64,000 nucleotides of DNA from Gammaproteobacteria bacterium (GCA_025359085.1 JANYHL010000082.1:1-64000), one strand, 5' to 3'. Numbered from the stretch's first letter, positions 9,717-18,127 are shown. Numbers and translations are program-made. Notes: a model not told the origin generated them from the letters alone.

Positions 9717-10565
9717 ATGAAAATCGTCAGAACCATTGCTGAACTGCGCCAGCACCTGAGCGCCTACAAGCACCCCGCCTTTGTGCCCACCATGGGCAAT
9801 CTGCATGAGGGTCATCTGGCGCTGGTGCGCCAAGCCAAGCCGCTGGGCGACGTGTTGGTCGTTAGCATCTTTGTCAACCGGCTGCAATTTTTGCCGCACG
9901 AAGACTTCGATACCTACCCGCGCACCTGGGAGACCGACTGCCAGTCGCTGCAGGGCGCCGGCTGCGATGTGCTGTTTGCCCCCAGTGAGCAAGAGCTGTA
10001 TCCCGAGCCACAAACCTTTCTGGTGCAGCCACCGCCTGCGTTGGCCGACATTCTGGAAGGCCACTTTCGACCCGGATTTTTTGTCGGCGTCAGCACCGTG
10101 GTGATGAAGCTGTTTGCCTGCGTGCAGCCGCGCGTGGCGGTATTTGGCCAAAAAGATTACCAACAGCTCATGGTGATCCGGGGCATGGTGCGCCAGTTTG
10201 CCTTGCCCATTGCGGTGCTGGGCGTAGCCACCTTGCGCGCCGCGGACGGTTTGGCCCTGTCATCGCGCAACAACTACCTGACACCCTTGGAGCGCGCAGA
10301 AGCCGTGCACCTGTCCCAATCGCTCCAACAAATGGCACAAGCGTTGCGCGCTGGCACCCTGGACATTGCCGCGCTGGAACAACAAGCCATGGTCGATTTG
10401 ACAGCACGTGGCTGGCAACCGGACTACCTGGCCGCCCGGCGCCGCGCTGATTTGCAAGTGCCCGCAGCAGACGAAGTCGCGGCACTGGTGCAAAACGACG
10501 GCCTGGTGCTGCTGGGCGCTGCCCGGCTTGGCAACACGCGGCTGATTGATAACCTGGAAGTCTGA
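9717..10565 (+). CDS. panC: Pantothenate synthetase
   Basis: PanC condenses pantoate with beta-alanine using ATP to give pantothenate. The nucleotidyl-transfer motif [13 protein letters not shown] (about 24-36) and the SSRNNYLT motif are intact, and VFGQKDYQQ binds pantoate. In the SIFVN-x-LQF motif the usual proline is arginine, a change I associate with betaproteobacterial PanC. At 282 residues it is full length. It completes a panD-panB-panC set that converts aspartate and 2-oxoisovalerate to vitamin B5. Confidence 0.96.
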   Translation: MKIVRTIAELRQHLSAYKHPAFVPTMGNLHEGHLALVRQAKPLGDVLVVSIFVNRLQFLPHEDFDTYPRTWETDCQSLQGAGCDVLFAPSEQELYPEPQTFLVQPPPALADILEGHFRPGFFVGVSTVVMKLFACVQPRVAVFGQKDYQQLMVIRGMVRQFALPIAVLGVATLRAADGLALSSRNNYLTPLERAEAVHLSQSLQQMAQALRAGTLDIAALEQQAMVDLTARGWQPDYLAARRRADLQVPAADEVAALVQNDGLVLLGAARLGNTRLIDNLEV

Positions 10566-10591
10566 ACCACCGGGCCAAAGGGCGTTAGCGG

Positions 10592-13000
10592 CTAAGGCAG
10601 TGGCGTCAGCTTGGCCACGCTCAGCGCCAGCCACTTGACACCATGGCGCGGGAAGTTGATTTGGGCCCGGGCGTCATCCCCGGTGCCCTCCAGGGTTTGC
10701 ACCGTGCCTTCGCCAAATTTGGCGTGAAACACCTTCAGGCCGACGCGCAAACCATGTGCGGGAGTCGCTTTTTGCGTTGGCACCTGGGCCGCCGCGAATT
10801 TGGAATAATTTATATCAAATTGGCCTTTAGCCCCCGTGTATCCTTGGCTAGTAGCTCCTGAATAGATAGTACCGCCAGAGCGAGAGCCCTGACTTTTTGA
10901 TGTGATCCGCTTCAGCGCCGATTCTGGCAGCTCGTCAAAGAACCGGCTTGGCGGGTTGTAACGCGTCTGCCCATGCAACATGCGGGTTTGTGAATGACTC
11001 AGGTACAGCCGCTGGCGCGCGCGGGTGATGGCCACATACATCAGGCGCCGTTCTTCCTCCAAACCGTCGCGGTCGCTCATCGAGTTTTCGTGCGGGAACA
11101 GGCCTTCTTCAATGCCGGTGATAAAGACGCAGTCAAACTCCAGGCCTTTGCTGGAATGCACCGTCATGAGCTGGATCGCGTCTTGCCCGGCTTGCGCCTG
11201 GTTGTCGCCCGCTTCCAGCGCCGCGTGGGACAAAAATGCCGCCAGCGGCGACAGCGTCTCACCGGTCTCAAGATCGGGCGCGGGTTCGTCCAGCACGGGC
11301 TGATTGAGGTCCAGCCCTTGTGACGCGGGCGATTGGGTCAAGGCCTGGCCCTGATCGTCCACGGGCAAGTCCGCCGCCTCACGGCCAAAGTTTTCCAACG
11401 AGACAAAGCTCTCGGCCGCATTGACCAGCTCTTCCAGATTTTCCACCCGGTCCGCCCCTTCCCGGTCGGCCTTGTAATGGGTGATCAGCCCACTGTGCGC
11501 CAACACCCGCTCTACAATTTCACGCAAGGTCAGCTCCTGGGTCTGCTCGCGCAACACGTCTATGCCCGCCAGAAACGCGCCAATATTAGTACCCGCCTTG
11601 CCGCCCAGACCACTCACCGCGTCACTGAGCGAACAGCCGCTGGCACGCGCCACGTCCTGCAACTGCTCCAGGCTGCGCAGACCAATGCCGCGCGGCGGGA
11701 AATTCACCGCGCGCATGAAACTGGTGTCATCGCGCGGGTTCTCCAGAAGCCGCAGGTAAGCCAGCGCATTCTTGATTTCAGCGCGCTCAAAAAAGCGCAG
11801 CCCCCCATACACCTTGTACGGCACGCCCGCATTGAACAAGGCGGTTTCAATTACCCGGCTTTGCGCATTGCTGCGGTACAGCACGGCGATCTCTTTGCGA
11901 TCTGTGCCTTCACGCACCAGTTGCCGCATCTCGTCCACCATCCATTGCGCCTCGGCAAAATCACTGTTGGCCTCAAACACCCGCACCGGCTCGCCCGGGC
12001 CTTGCGCGGTGCGCAGGTTTTTGCCCAGCCGTTTTGTGTTGTGGCTGATGAGTTCGTTGGCCGAGTCCAGGATATTGCTGCCGCTGCGGTAGTTTTCCTC
12101 CAGCTTGATCTGGTGCTTGACTTTGAACTCGCGCACAAAGTCAGCCATATTGCCCACGCGCGCGCCGCGAAAGGCGTAGATGCTCTGGTCATCGTCGCCC
12201 ACCGCCAGCACACAGCCGCTCGGGTTGAAGCTGGCATCGTCGGCCGTGCTGTGCGCGCCGGTGCCCGCCAGCATCTTGATCCACGCATATTGCAGCTTGT
12301 TGGTGTCCTGAAACTCATCAATCAGGATGTGGCGAAAGCGGCGCTGGTAGTGCTCGCGAATGGGGTCGTTGTCGCGCAGCACTTCATAGCTGCGCAGCAT
12401 CAGCTCGCCAAAATCGACCACGCCTTCACGCTGGCACTGGTCTTCATACAGCTGGTAGATCTCAACCTTTTTACGGGTTTCCGCGTCGCGCAGTTCCACC
12501 CTATTCGGGCGCAGGCCCTCTTCCTTGCAGCCGCCAATGAACCACTGCATCTGCTTGACCGGATAGCGCTCATCGTCGAGCGTGAACTGCTTGTAAAGGC
12601 GCTTGATGCTTGACAGCTGATCCTGCGTATCGAGTATCTGAAAACTTTGCGGCAGATTGGCCAACTTGAAATGCGCGCGCAAGAAGCGATTGCACAAGCC
12701 ATGGAAGGTGCCAATCCACATGCCGCGCACATTCACCGGCAACATCGCTGACAGGCGCGTCATCATTTCCTTGGCGGCCTTGTTGGTGAAAGTCACTGCC
12801 AGCACGCCACCTGGCGTCACCTGCCCGGTTTGCAGCAACCAGGCAATGCGCGTGGTCAACACCCGTGTTTTGCCCGAACCGGCCCCGGCCAGAATCAGGG
12901 CATGCTCGGCCGGCAGCGTCACCGCCGCACGCTGCTCGGGGTTAAGGTGCTGCAGCAGTGGCGCATCCGGGGGGCTTTGTTGTGTAATTGCAGAAAACAT
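10592..13000 (-). CDS. uvrD: UvrD/PcrA-type superfamily 1 DNA helicase
   Basis: This 3'-5' DNA helicase acts in nucleotide-excision and mismatch repair and clears protein blocks from DNA. It has LNPEQRAAV, Walker A AGAGSGKT ending at residue 45, DEFQDTN, the QSIYAFRGA motif, and VHSSKGLEFDCVFITG near the C-terminal half. A Tudor-like C-terminal domain (GLKVFHAKFGEGTV) links to RNA polymerase in PcrA/UvrD. I start it at ATG 13000 (802 residues); the ORF-track start at 13462 reads back through the divergent gene. A copy of the interspersed repeat is translated in frame at about residues 711-730, in the linker before the Tudor domain. Confidence 0.94.
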   Translation of the reverse strand: MFSAITQQSPPDAPLLQHLNPEQRAAVTLPAEHALILAGAGSGKTRVLTTRIAWLLQTGQVTPGGVLAVTFTNKAAKEMMTRLSAMLPVNVRGMWIGTFHGLCNRFLRAHFKLANLPQSFQILDTQDQLSSIKRLYKQFTLDDERYPVKQMQWFIGGCKEEGLRPNRVELRDAETRKKVEIYQLYEDQCQREGVVDFGELMLRSYEVLRDNDPIREHYQRRFRHILIDEFQDTNKLQYAWIKMLAGTGAHSTADDASFNPSGCVLAVGDDDQSIYAFRGARVGNMADFVREFKVKHQIKLEENYRSGSNILDSANELISHNTKRLGKNLRTAQGPGEPVRVFEANSDFAEAQWMVDEMRQLVREGTDRKEIAVLYRSNAQSRVIETALFNAGVPYKVYGGLRFFERAEIKNALAYLRLLENPRDDTSFMRAVNFPPRGIGLRSLEQLQDVARASGCSLSDAVSGLGGKAGTNIGAFLAGIDVLREQTQELTLREIVERVLAHSGLITHYKADREGADRVENLEELVNAAESFVSLENFGREAADLPVDDQGQALTQSPASQGLDLNQPVLDEPAPDLETGETLSPLAAFLSHAALEAGDNQAQAGQDAIQLMTVHSSKGLEFDCVFITGIEEGLFPHENSMSDRDGLEEERRLMYVAITRARQRLYLSHSQTRMLHGQTRYNPPSRFFDELPESALKRITSKSQGSRSGGTIYSGATSQGYTGAKGQFDINYSKFAAAQVPTQKATPAHGLRVGLKVFHAKFGEGTVQTLEGTGDDARAQINFPRHGVKWLALSVAKLTPLP
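10813..10870 (+). repeat. Interspersed CTAGCCC/AGCTAT repeat inside uvrD
   Basis: ATCAAATTGGCCTTTAGCCCCC, then AGTAGCTCC and an AT-rich end match the family. It lies within the uvrD reading frame, antisense to the gene, and encodes the linker around IYSGATSQGYTGAKGQFDI. Confidence 0.8.
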
Positions 13001-13024
13001 CGCTCGATTGTAGAAAGCTGCCCG

Positions 13025-13753
13025 ATGACGACACCTCCCCTGAGCAACCGCGCCTGGACCTGGGTTCTGGCGGCCCTGTTGCCAGTCAGCCCGCTGGCGC
13101 ACAGCCAGTCGGTCTGCAGCAGTGACGCTCAAGCCACACCCAAGGTGCTGTTTGAGCGCTTCATCAACGCCGATTGCGAGGCATGCTGGCGCAACCCCGC
13201 CACCACGGTGGCACCGCACGGCGCGCTGGCCCTGGACTGGATCGTGCCGGGCCGTCAGGGCGACGAGGCCGCACTGGCTGGCGCCGCCAGCCGCGACGCG
13301 CTGATGCGGTTGAACGCGCTCCAACGTGACCGCCCCGAGGCCCTGGGCACCGAAGAAACCAAGGTGCAGGGATGGCCTGGCGCGGTCTTGCGGGTGGCCC
13401 ATGGACCGGCGCTGGGCGGCTATGTGGGCGCCGCCATTGAGCTGAGCTTGCCACCCCATCAAGCGCCCGACACCCCGCTGCGAGCCTGGCTGGTGCTGGT
13501 GGAAACGCTGCCGGTTGGCTTCGAGGGTTCGCCCGTACCACGAAATCTGGTCAGAAATGTGTTTCAGCCCGCATGGAACATGCGTGATGCGCTATTAAAT
13601 TCAGAGCAATTTAGTTTCAAGGAAATCAGATCGATGAACATTCCTGACGGGGCAAAGTTCGAGCGCTTGCGGGTGGTCGGCTGGGTGCAGGATGCCGCGG
13701 GCCGCGTGACCCTGGCGGCCGAGTCCGCCTGCCGGGACGAAGACCCCCACTAG
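13025..13753 (+). CDS. Secreted protein of unknown function
   Basis: I do not recognise the family. From ATG 13025 the 242-residue product begins with a likely Sec signal peptide (hydrophobic WVLAALLPVSPLAHS, cleavage after LAHS). Next comes VLFERFINADCEACW, whose C-x2-C pair at the end of a strand-like segment recalls a thioredoxin-like fold, but the rest gives no clear match. It is divergent from uvrD with only 24 bp between start codons. A terminator-like hairpin follows 31 bp after the stop. A diverged copy of the interspersed repeat lies in frame at 13562-13603. Confidence 0.7.
   Translation: MTTPPLSNRAWTWVLAALLPVSPLAHSQSVCSSDAQATPKVLFERFINADCEACWRNPATTVAPHGALALDWIVPGRQGDEAALAGAASRDALMRLNALQRDRPEALGTEETKVQGWPGAVLRVAHGPALGGYVGAAIELSLPPHQAPDTPLRAWLVLVETLPVGFEGSPVPRNLVRNVFQPAWNMRDALLNSEQFSFKEIRSMNIPDGAKFERLRVVGWVQDAAGRVTLAAESACRDEDPH
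13562..13603 (+). repeat. Interspersed repeat, diverged copy inside a coding region
   Basis: CAGCCCGCATGGAACATGCG followed by GCTATTAAATT aligns with the family core. It is read in frame in the preceding secreted protein (around FQPAWNMRDALLN). Confidence 0.55.
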
Positions 13754-13783
13754 CGTGGCCGCGCAACTGCCGTAGAATCAAGC

Positions 13784-13816
13784 ACCGGGCCCAAGCAATT
13801 GCGGCCCGGTTTTTTG
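13784..13816 (+). terminator. Rho-independent terminator or guaC leader attenuator
   Basis: CCGGGCC and GGCCCGG form a perfect 7-bp stem around an 11-nt loop, followed directly by TTTTTT. It lies 31 bp after the secreted-protein gene, so the simplest reading is its terminator. A TAGAAT hexamer at 13773-13778 sits where a -10 box would start a transcript at the hairpin, so a leader attenuator for guaC is also possible. Confidence 0.75.
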
Positions 13817-13885
13817 TTTCTGCCCTGCTGGCCAGTGCGCGTCAACAAAACCCGGGTCCAGTCCAAGCGCCCATCCTTGATGAAT

Positions 13886-13929
13886 GGGGACAGAAACAAG
13901 CTCGTTTCGCGTAGCGGCGGTCTGTCCCA
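13886..13929 (+). repeat. GGGACAGA...TCTGTCCC palindromic repeat, copy 1
   Basis: The ends GGGGACAGA and TCTGTCCC are inverted repeats, and the whole unit aligns in opposite orientation with 18660-18698 through GGGACAGACCGC and GCTACGCG. It is in the guaC leader. REP-like elements with these ends are often linked to IS200-like (RAYT) transposases, none of which is in the window. Confidence 0.65.
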
Positions 13930-13970
13930 CAAAATCACGATCAACCGGTTGGACACAGGAGCTTGGGACC

Positions 13971-14948
13971 ATGGAAATTTTTGACTACGACAACATCTTG
14001 TTATTGCCACGCAAATGCCACGTGGAGAGCCGCTCTGAATGCGATGCCAGTGTGGCGCTGGGCGGGCAACGCTTTCGCATCCCGGTGGTTCCCGCCAACA
14101 TGAAGACGGTGGTGGATGAATCCATTTGCGTCTGGCTGGCGCAAAGCGGCTACTTTTACGTGATGCATCGTTTTGATCTGGACAACGTGCAGTTCGTCAA
14201 GGACATGAAGGCGCGCGGCTTGTATGCATCGATCTCACTGGGCGTCAAAAAGCCGGACTACGACACGGTGGACCAGTTGCTGGCACTGGGCCTGGTGCCT
14301 GAATACATCACGATCGACATCGCTCATGGCCATGCCGAAAGCGTCAAAAACATGATCGGCTATCTGAAGGAAAAAATGCCGGCTACCTTCGTCATTGCCG
14401 GCAACGTGGCTACGCCCGAGGCCGTGATTGACCTTGAAAACTGGGGCGCCGACGCCACCAAGGTCGGCATTGGACCGGGCAAGGTCTGCATCACCAAACT
14501 CAAGACTGGCTTTGGCACGGGGGGCTGGCAACTGAGCGCCGTCAAATGGTGTGCCCGCGTGGCGACCAAACCGATCATTGCCGACGGCGGCATCCACGAG
14601 CACGGCGACATTGCCAAATCGATCCGCTTTGGCGCCACCATGGTGATGATCGGCTCCATGCTGGCGGGCCACGAAGAGAGCCCAGGCAAGTCCGTCGAAG
14701 TGGACGGCAAGCTGTACAAAGAGTATTACGGTTCCGCCAGCGACTTCAACAAAGGCGAATACAAGCACGTGGAAGGCAAGCGTATTCTGGAACCCGTCAA
14801 AGGCAAGCTCGCCGATACCCTGATCGAGATGGAGCAAGACGTGCAAAGCTCCATCAGTTACTCGGGGGGCAAAAAACTGATGGACATCCGCAAGGTCAAT
14901 TACGTGACGCTGGGTGGCGACAACGCGGGTGAGCATTTGCTGATGTAG
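13971..14948 (+). CDS. guaC: GMP reductase
   Basis: GuaC reduces GMP to IMP with NADPH and returns guanine nucleotides to the inosine pool. The 325-residue protein has the IMPDH/GMPR barrel, [10 protein letters not shown] near 41-50 and the catalytic loop [11 protein letters not shown] with Cys173. It lacks the CBS insert of IMP dehydrogenase, and the sequence is of the shorter bacterial GuaC type with a C-terminal EHVEGK-like segment. ATG 13971 is preceded by CAGGAG. The long leader holds a hairpin with a T-tract and a palindromic repeat, both possible regulatory elements. Confidence 0.93.
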   Translation: MEIFDYDNILLLPRKCHVESRSECDASVALGGQRFRIPVVPANMKTVVDESICVWLAQSGYFYVMHRFDLDNVQFVKDMKARGLYASISLGVKKPDYDTVDQLLALGLVPEYITIDIAHGHAESVKNMIGYLKEKMPATFVIAGNVATPEAVIDLENWGADATKVGIGPGKVCITKLKTGFGTGGWQLSAVKWCARVATKPIIADGGIHEHGDIAKSIRFGATMVMIGSMLAGHEESPGKSVEVDGKLYKEYYGSASDFNKGEYKHVEGKRILEPVKGKLADTLIEMEQDVQSSISYSGGKKLMDIRKVNYVTLGGDNAGEHLLM

Positions 14949-15302
14949 ATGACAGTGCTCATCTTGGGCATCTCCATCGGCGCGGTGGCGGAGACCTTGC
15001 TGTTGTGCGAAAAGGGCAGCTCATTGTCCTGCCCGCGGCGAAAAATTAGGCTCCGACGCCCGCGTGGCCCACCTGTTTGAGAAGCTTGACAGCGACGGCA
15101 TCGAGCGCGGTCGGGGCGAGACCTGGACCCTCGCTTTGTTCGTTGAATTGGTCCGCCGCAACGGGATCAACGGGGTAAAAGACTGCTATGATCGCGGCCT
15201 GTTCGAGAGGACTGACGTCGCCAGGGAAATACCGCATGGACCATGCATGAGACAGCGGATGAAAACCTCTTTTCCCCGGCCATGGCATAGTTTTGATCAA
15301 AT
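14949..15302 (+). other. Intergenic region between guaC and tRNA-Lys
   Basis: Short ORFs occur on both strands (15064-15312 plus, 15046-15300 minus), but neither resembles a known family and one runs into the tRNA. I see no convincing gene. The tRNA promoter must lie toward the right end; I cannot assign boxes with confidence. Confidence 0.5.
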
Positions 15303-15378
15303 GGGAACTTAGCTCAGTTGGTAGAGCAGCGGACTCTTAATCCGTAGGTCGAGAGTTCGAATCTCTCAGTTCCCACCA
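15303..15378 (+). tRNA. tRNA-Lys (anticodon CTT)
   Basis: The 76-nt cloverleaf is complete. The acceptor stem GGGAACT pairs with AGTTCCC, followed by discriminator A and an encoded CCA. The D arm is AGCTCAGTTGGTAGAGC, and the anticodon stem-loop is GCGGA-CTCTTAA-TCCGT with CTT at the anticodon position, reading AAG. The T arm is GAGAGTTCGAATCTCTC. Its 3' half is duplicated 1130 bp downstream, marking it as an integration site. Confidence 0.98.
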
Positions 15379-15379
15379 C
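15334..15379 (+). repeat. attL-like direct repeat within the tRNA-Lys 3' half
   Basis: These 46 bases, from the anticodon loop to one base past the CCA end, recur without mismatch at 16464-16509. Integration at the 3' half of a tRNA, leaving the tRNA intact, is the standard pattern for tyrosine-recombinase elements. Confidence 0.9.
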
Positions 15380-15454
15380 AAAAATCCATACAAATCAATG
15401 ACTTACAAGAAATTGCGAGTCTTTTTTTTCGTCCAAAACCGAGCGTTTTGATTA

Positions 15455-15474
15455 TTTGCTGCAATTTTGCTGCA
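15455..15474 (+). repeat. Tandem TTTGCTGCA direct repeats near attL
   Basis: Two identical 9-mers lie 11 bp apart, about 75 bp inside attL. Their position fits arm-type binding sites of a tyrosine integrase; that role is inference. Confidence 0.4.
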
Positions 15475-15545
15475 CTTGGCGCGAAGTAGATCCGTGAATT
15501 TGCCTATACCCCCGATGGTCCAAAGCAGTAGTTGATCCACTACGA

Positions 15546-15992
15546 GTGGCATGCGTAACCGCGCAGCAGCAAGTTTTCAAATGCAAAGATGCCAAAGGAA
15601 AAATCGAGTTTACCGACTACCCCTGTGGGGGATCAAGAACGGGAGGACCAATTCCGGTTCAGGTGAATTCCCTCGACTTTTCGGCCGGTAGAGAGCTCCA
15701 ACTTCGCAGGGAAAACGAGCAGTTGAAAGAACAGTTGCGAAACCAGCAAAGAAGCGAGCCTTCAAACGGCATGGCGCCCCAACGAACGCAACCAGATTTA
15801 CAGAGTCAGCGAATCGACGGCATTGCTTGTGAGAAAGCCAAGCGCGACTATGAAGTCACAGCGAGTTCGACGGCAAATAGCCGCGCTATCGTGCGATCGA
15901 AGAGATCCATGATGTACGGCACTTGCGGCATGAAAGAGCCAGACGAGAACACGGTCAACATTGACACCAGGGTCAATACTTTTATTCGCTAG
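15546..15992 (+). pseudogene. DUF4124-like protein, 5'-truncated (signal peptide lost)
   Basis: VFKCKDAKGKIEFTDYPCGG is the typical start of a mature DUF4124 domain, a periplasmic family of unknown function. Family members carry an N-terminal signal peptide; here the only in-frame starts (GTG 15546) give ACVTAQQQ, which looks like the tail of such a signal. Upstream codons back to a TGA at 15495-15497 encode no hydrophobic segment. A charged coiled-coil stretch (RENEQLKEQLRNQQ) follows the domain, then a C-terminal region with two cysteines. The product would stay in the cytoplasm, so I treat it as a broken gene at the left end of the islet, though translation is possible. Confidence 0.6.
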
Positions 15993-16027
15993 CGTTGTTT
16001 CAAATTTCTTAGCGTAAAGAGGAATCT

Positions 16028-16348
16028 ATGACATTCACCGACTCAATTCGTACTTGCTTCGCGAAATACGCCGACTTCAATGGCTGCGCCATAAGGTCTG
16101 AATTTTGGTGGTGGGTCCTGTTCAATCTTGTTGCAAATATTGCGCTAGGCGTTGTAAGCGACAAGCTTTCCGCAGCCTTCACCATCGCAACATTGCTACC
16201 GTATATCGCGGTGACTGCGAGGCGACTCCACGACACAGATCGAAGCGGTTGGCTGCAACTCTTAGGATTCATTCCAATTATTGGGTGGGTGCTGCTAATT
16301 TACTGGTGCTCGCAGGAGGGCAAGAGTCCAAATCGCTTTGTTCAGTGA
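16028..16348 (+). CDS. DUF805 inner-membrane protein
   Basis: This 106-residue protein matches the DUF805 family (YhaH/YhaI-like). It has the conserved FNGCAIRSEFWWWVLFN start of the domain, then TARRLHDTDRSGW, and about three hydrophobic segments ending in the IIGWVLLIYWC helix. The family is of unknown function. GAGGAA lies a few bases before the ATG. It is the only intact gene in the islet, and its stop lies within a 14-bp tandem repeat. Confidence 0.85.
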   Translation: MTFTDSIRTCFAKYADFNGCAIRSEFWWWVLFNLVANIALGVVSDKLSAAFTIATLLPYIAVTARRLHDTDRSGWLQLLGFIPIIGWVLLIYWCSQEGKSPNRFVQ

Positions 16349-16382
16349 CTGCAAAGGCGTGACTGCAAAGGCGTGACTGCAA
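16345..16382 (+). repeat. Tandem 14-bp repeat at the right end of the islet
   Basis: GTGACTGCAAAGGC occurs twice in tandem with a partial third copy, starting in the DUF805 stop codon. Just downstream are CTTGACGAG, CGTGACGAG and AAGACGAG, so the right end is rich in short direct repeats, as expected for recombinase arm sites (inference). Confidence 0.65.
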
Positions 16383-16463
16383 CGTGACAATCTTGACGAG
16401 TCCTAACGAAACGTGACGAGCGAAGACGAGCCTAAGTCATTGATAAACAAGGGTTTTACCCAT

Positions 16464-16509
16464 CTCTTAATCCGTAGGTCGAGAGTTCGAATCTCTCAGT
16501 TCCCACCAC
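16464..16509 (+). repeat. attR-like duplication of the tRNA-Lys 3' end
   Basis: This is an exact 46-bp copy of 15334-15379 that includes the TCCCACCA end. It lacks the 5' half of the tRNA, so it cannot be a functional tRNA gene. GGGTTTTACCC lies immediately to its left. Confidence 0.92.
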
Positions 16510-16543
16510 TCGCATTTGAGAAAGTCCCGTGCCAACGCCGGGA

Positions 16544-17722
16544 TCAGGCGCCTAGAAACTCACCGACCGGCTTCAGATCATCAATTCGGTCGCAGACAGC
16601 CTTGATGATCACCAGAATCGGCACCCCTAGCAAAAGTCCCCAAATGCCCCAGAGCCAGCCCCAGGCCAGCACCCCGACAAAAATTGCAACCGGATTCATC
16701 TTGTTGGTGCGACTGGTCAGCCAAGGGGTCAGCAGAAAAGCCTCAATCGCATGAATCACCAATGAAATCCCGCTCACCATGGCGGCCATCTCCAGCGTGC
16801 CGAACTGCAGAAAGCTCACCAGCGCTGAACCCGTCGCGATGACAACGCTACCGACATAAGGAACCAGATCGAGCACACCTGCGGCTACGCCCCAGACCGC
16901 CGCGTGCTCCAGACCGAGTGCCCAGAAGCTCAACCAAGTGGCCAATCCCACCAGGACGCTGGTGAACAACTGGACCAGCATGTAGCGTTGGATCTGGTCG
17001 TAAATTTGATTGAGCGCCTGCAACGTGATTTTTTTCCGGCTCAGCGTAGGCCCGGTAAGTTTGATCAGTTTGCGCCGGAAGCTGTCACCCGAAGCCATCA
17101 GAAAGAAAGTAATTAGCGCCACCATCCCGATCTGGCCCAGCATCCCCAGCAGTCCCATGGTGCCGCTCCACAAATGGTCCTTGATGTCGAACCTCGGCTT
17201 TTCAATCTGCACCCGTTGGACGCTCCGGTTCACCGGTGCGGCCTGGGTCGACTCATCGGCCGCTTGTTCGATTTGAGCGGCCGCCCTTTGCACTGTGGTT
17301 AGCGTGTTGTTCGGCCTGCCCGACTGGGATCGAACTGAATCGTGCAGTTTTTGCGCGGCCGCGGGGAGCAATTCGACCAGTTTGCTCGCGTCATCGCTCA
17401 AAGAATACGCGCCTGCTCCGAGGCCACTGAGAATGCCCAGTATCAGCACGGCTGCGCTCAATGCCCGGGGAATCCGGCGCAACTGCAGCCAGTCCACCAC
17501 CGGTGACAGTGCATAACTGAAAAGCAAGCCGACCATCACTGGAATAAAAACTGCGCTAGCCCAGCGCAACACAAAAACGCTGGCCAGCGTGGCCAGCACC
17601 ACCAGCGAAACGCTGCGCACATCTACCGGCATGTGCAGTAACACACGGGCGGGCTCGACCGGCTCCATGGTTCCTGTCTCTGGTTCTTCGAGGTTTGGCC
17701 GCGCTAAGGTTGAATTCGTCAC
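16544..17722 (-). CDS. AI-2E family (PerM-like) membrane transporter
   Basis: This 392-residue inner-membrane protein belongs to the AI-2E exporter/PerM family. About eight hydrophobic segments are visible. The first pair (LVVLATLASVFVLRWA, FIPVMVGLLFSYALSPVVDWL) is followed by a periplasmic loop rich in Q and A (about 120-170), then LVPYVGSVVIATGSALVSF and GVPILVIIKAVCDRI near the end. Family members export autoinducer-2 or exchange ions; the substrate here is unknown. Its stop lies 34 bp from attR, so it marks the chromosomal side of the islet. Confidence 0.88.
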   Translation of the reverse strand: MTNSTLARPNLEEPETGTMEPVEPARVLLHMPVDVRSVSLVVLATLASVFVLRWASAVFIPVMVGLLFSYALSPVVDWLQLRRIPRALSAAVLILGILSGLGAGAYSLSDDASKLVELLPAAAQKLHDSVRSQSGRPNNTLTTVQRAAAQIEQAADESTQAAPVNRSVQRVQIEKPRFDIKDHLWSGTMGLLGMLGQIGMVALITFFLMASGDSFRRKLIKLTGPTLSRKKITLQALNQIYDQIQRYMLVQLFTSVLVGLATWLSFWALGLEHAAVWGVAAGVLDLVPYVGSVVIATGSALVSFLQFGTLEMAAMVSGISLVIHAIEAFLLTPWLTSRTNKMNPVAIFVGVLAWGWLWGIWGLLLGVPILVIIKAVCDRIDDLKPVGEFLGA

Positions 17723-18127
17723 TGCTAACTCCTGGTTGCTACCGAGTGTGCGCGATCTCTAGAGCAGGTAGTTGAAAAACTTGCGGTAGGCATCGACGCT
17801 TTGGCGCGAATCATGTCAAATATTCTTCATCGGCACTTTTTCGCCATGTCAGAGGTAGCAGCGCCGAGTCAGGATAACTTGCAAAAATTATAGTCATTTT
17901 TGCCGCTAGCCCTTTTTCAATAAGGGCAGTATGCTATTAAATTAGTAGTGTCATTGCGATCAGCCTGAGGGAACTCCGACTTGCCCCAGATGAGCATCGC
18001 GACCAGCGCGACCCTCCGTGCCACACTCGCCAACACCACACCCAGATGGCGCGACCTCGACGCTTGCGCCGTGGCCGACGCTCATAATGAGAAACTGCAA
18101 AACCCCTGCTCACACCGGAAAAGCGCC
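17723..18127 (+). other. Intergenic region with one interspersed repeat
   Basis: This 405-bp space separates divergently transcribed genes and should hold both promoters. Apart from the repeat at 17882-17948 I see no gene. The ORF-track start at 17981 extends the downstream lipoprotein ORF without a family match and is not favoured. Confidence 0.6.
17882..17948 (+). repeat. Interspersed CTAGCCC/AGCTAT repeat
   Basis: CGCTAGCCCTTTTTCAATAAGGGC forms a clear AGCCCTT/AAGGGC stem, followed by GCTATTAAATTAG. AT-rich ends flank it. It is one of the best-formed hairpins of the family here. Confidence 0.88.

Larger units (their letters stand above)
15334..16509 (+). mobile_element. Integrase-less 1.1-kb islet bounded by tRNA-Lys att repeats
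   Basis: The segment between the two 46-bp copies has lower GC than its flanks. It holds a DUF4124-like gene without its signal peptide, a DUF805 gene, short direct repeats near both ends (TTTGCTGCA twice at 15455-15474; GTGACTGCAAAGGC units and TGACGAG-like words at 16345-16430) and a small palindrome GGGTTTTACCC next to attR. No integrase or excisionase is present. I infer a deletion remnant of a larger island, or a small cargo element moved by an integrase encoded elsewhere. Confidence 0.75.

Noticed and set aside
9700-9730. Another copy of the interspersed repeat at the panB-panC junction
   Set aside because: Only about 12 bp (TGCTATGAAAAT) match; no CTAGCCC core lies at the expected distance.
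11333-12613. 426-residue plus-strand ORF opposite uvrD
   Set aside because: Antisense shadow of the helicase; no domain or start signal.
15064-15312. 82-residue ORF ahead of tRNA-Lys
   Set aside because: It runs into the tRNA and resembles no family; an opposing ORF of similar length shows the openness is compositional.
16464-16509. Second tRNA-Lys gene
   Set aside because: Only the 3' half is present; there is no 5' acceptor strand or D arm, so it is an attachment-site duplication.
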